A stretch of DNA of 64,000 bases from Halomonas sp. Lineage in GTDB: Bacteria > Pseudomonadota > Gammaproteobacteria > Pseudomonadales > Halomonadaceae. The stretch covers positions 62,001-126,000 of the forward strand of contig NZ_JAFIFK010000010.1 in the NCBI RefSeq assembly GCF_020832045.1. The letters are read 5' to 3'. Of the stretch, positions 63,816 through 64,000 are shown in pieces. The first letter of the stretch is position 1. The number at the start of each line of letters is the position of its first letter. The notes beneath the pieces were generated by a model. It worked only from the letters and a program-made list of their open reading frames with translations, was not told the origin of the DNA and did not search any database. The position numbers and the translations under genes are program-made.

Positions 63816-64000
63816 TCAAGGCTTGCCATCCTGTTCCGGAAACCGTAGCGGCGTCAGACTCTTCTTCACCGCCTTGAGCTGCTCGGCGAGTCTCGGCCCG
63901 CGGGTCTTGGCCACGCCCACCGCGAGCACGTCCACCAGTACCAGATGCGCCACACGGGAACTCATCGGCGTATAGATCTCGGTATCCTCGTGCACGTCGA
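63816..64000 (-). CDS. MurR/RpiR family regulator, HexR-like, C-terminal end only
   Basis: Last 60 or so codons; the start lies beyond the window. TEIYTPMSSRVAHLVLVDVLAVGVAKTRGPRLAEQLKAVKKSL is the C-terminal SIS-domain end and resembles HexR, the repressor of hexose catabolism (zwf, edd, eda) that senses KDPG. Identity as HexR is a guess from this short piece. Confidence 0.7.
   Translation of the reverse strand, partial: DVHEDTEIYTPMSSRVAHLVLVDVLAVGVAKTRGPRLAEQLKAVKKSLTPLRFPEQDGKP

Overview
The window looks like a chromosomal segment of a GC-rich, halophilic gammaproteobacterium, most likely Halomonas or a close relative. I base this on three things: high GC with acidic proteins (a c-type cytochrome has a long Glu/Asp/Ala linker), an abundance of TRAP-transporter and sugar-acid genes, and a backbone whose gene order resembles the Pseudomonas rep - pyrE-crc-rph-yicC-gmk-rpoZ-spoT-ridA - oxyR-recG - HU-rubB-ubiC-ubiA-phoBR - phoU-pstBACS segment. 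The genus is an inference.

Region 1 (1-15939) is a catabolic supercluster for deoxy-sugar acids and aldonates. It holds the end of a fumarylacetoacetate-hydrolase-family gene, an altronate/galactarate-type dehydratase, a NanR-like FadR-family regulator, an Ldh2-family dehydrogenase, a TRAP transporter (dctPQM), a four-carbon sugar-acid kinase with a PdxA2-type dehydrogenase and an SDR, then L-fuconate dehydratase, an FAD-linked 2-hydroxyacid oxidase, and dgoD-dgoK-dgoA for D-galactonate. FucD, SDR and FAH hydrolase could together run the non-phosphorylative L-fuconate route to pyruvate and L-lactate. dgoDKA gives pyruvate and glyceraldehyde-3-phosphate. Kinase plus PdxA2 gives DHAP from a tetronate. 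Region 2 (15940-23900) has tRNA-Arg(CCG) with a tRNA remnant beside it, an uncharacterised membrane-protein pair, lhgO, a duplicated dihaem cytochrome, rep, trmL and a YfaZ-type porin-like gene.

Region 3 (23900-37010) is the conserved housekeeping block: pyrE, a Crc-type catalytically degenerate ExoIII homologue, rph, yicC, gmk, rpoZ, spoT, ridA, thpR, pagL, oxyR and recG. Region 4 (37030-46480) has a YccS-type protein, a cyclodeaminase-like gene, and an uncharacterised operon of a DUF3100 membrane protein, a small membrane partner, an M20 amidohydrolase, a beta-hydroxyacid dehydrogenase and an aldehyde dehydrogenase, with a LysR regulator. A 12-bp tandem repeat sits just upstream of lysR.

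Region 5 (46560-59700) is HU, rubredoxin reductase, ubiCA and the phosphate system phoBR / phoU-pstBAC-pstS, with near-identical Pho boxes before phoB and pstC. It is interrupted by a lower-GC two-gene cassette encoding a PAAR-lysozyme fusion (candidate type VI effector) and a small exported protein (candidate immunity). The right end has a YciA-type thioesterase, an orphan TRAP binding protein with a twin-arginine-like signal, uvrD, and the end of a HexR/RpiR-type regulator. The two most likely undescribed systems are the PAAR-lysozyme/immunity pair and the DUF3100 transporter-amidohydrolase operon.
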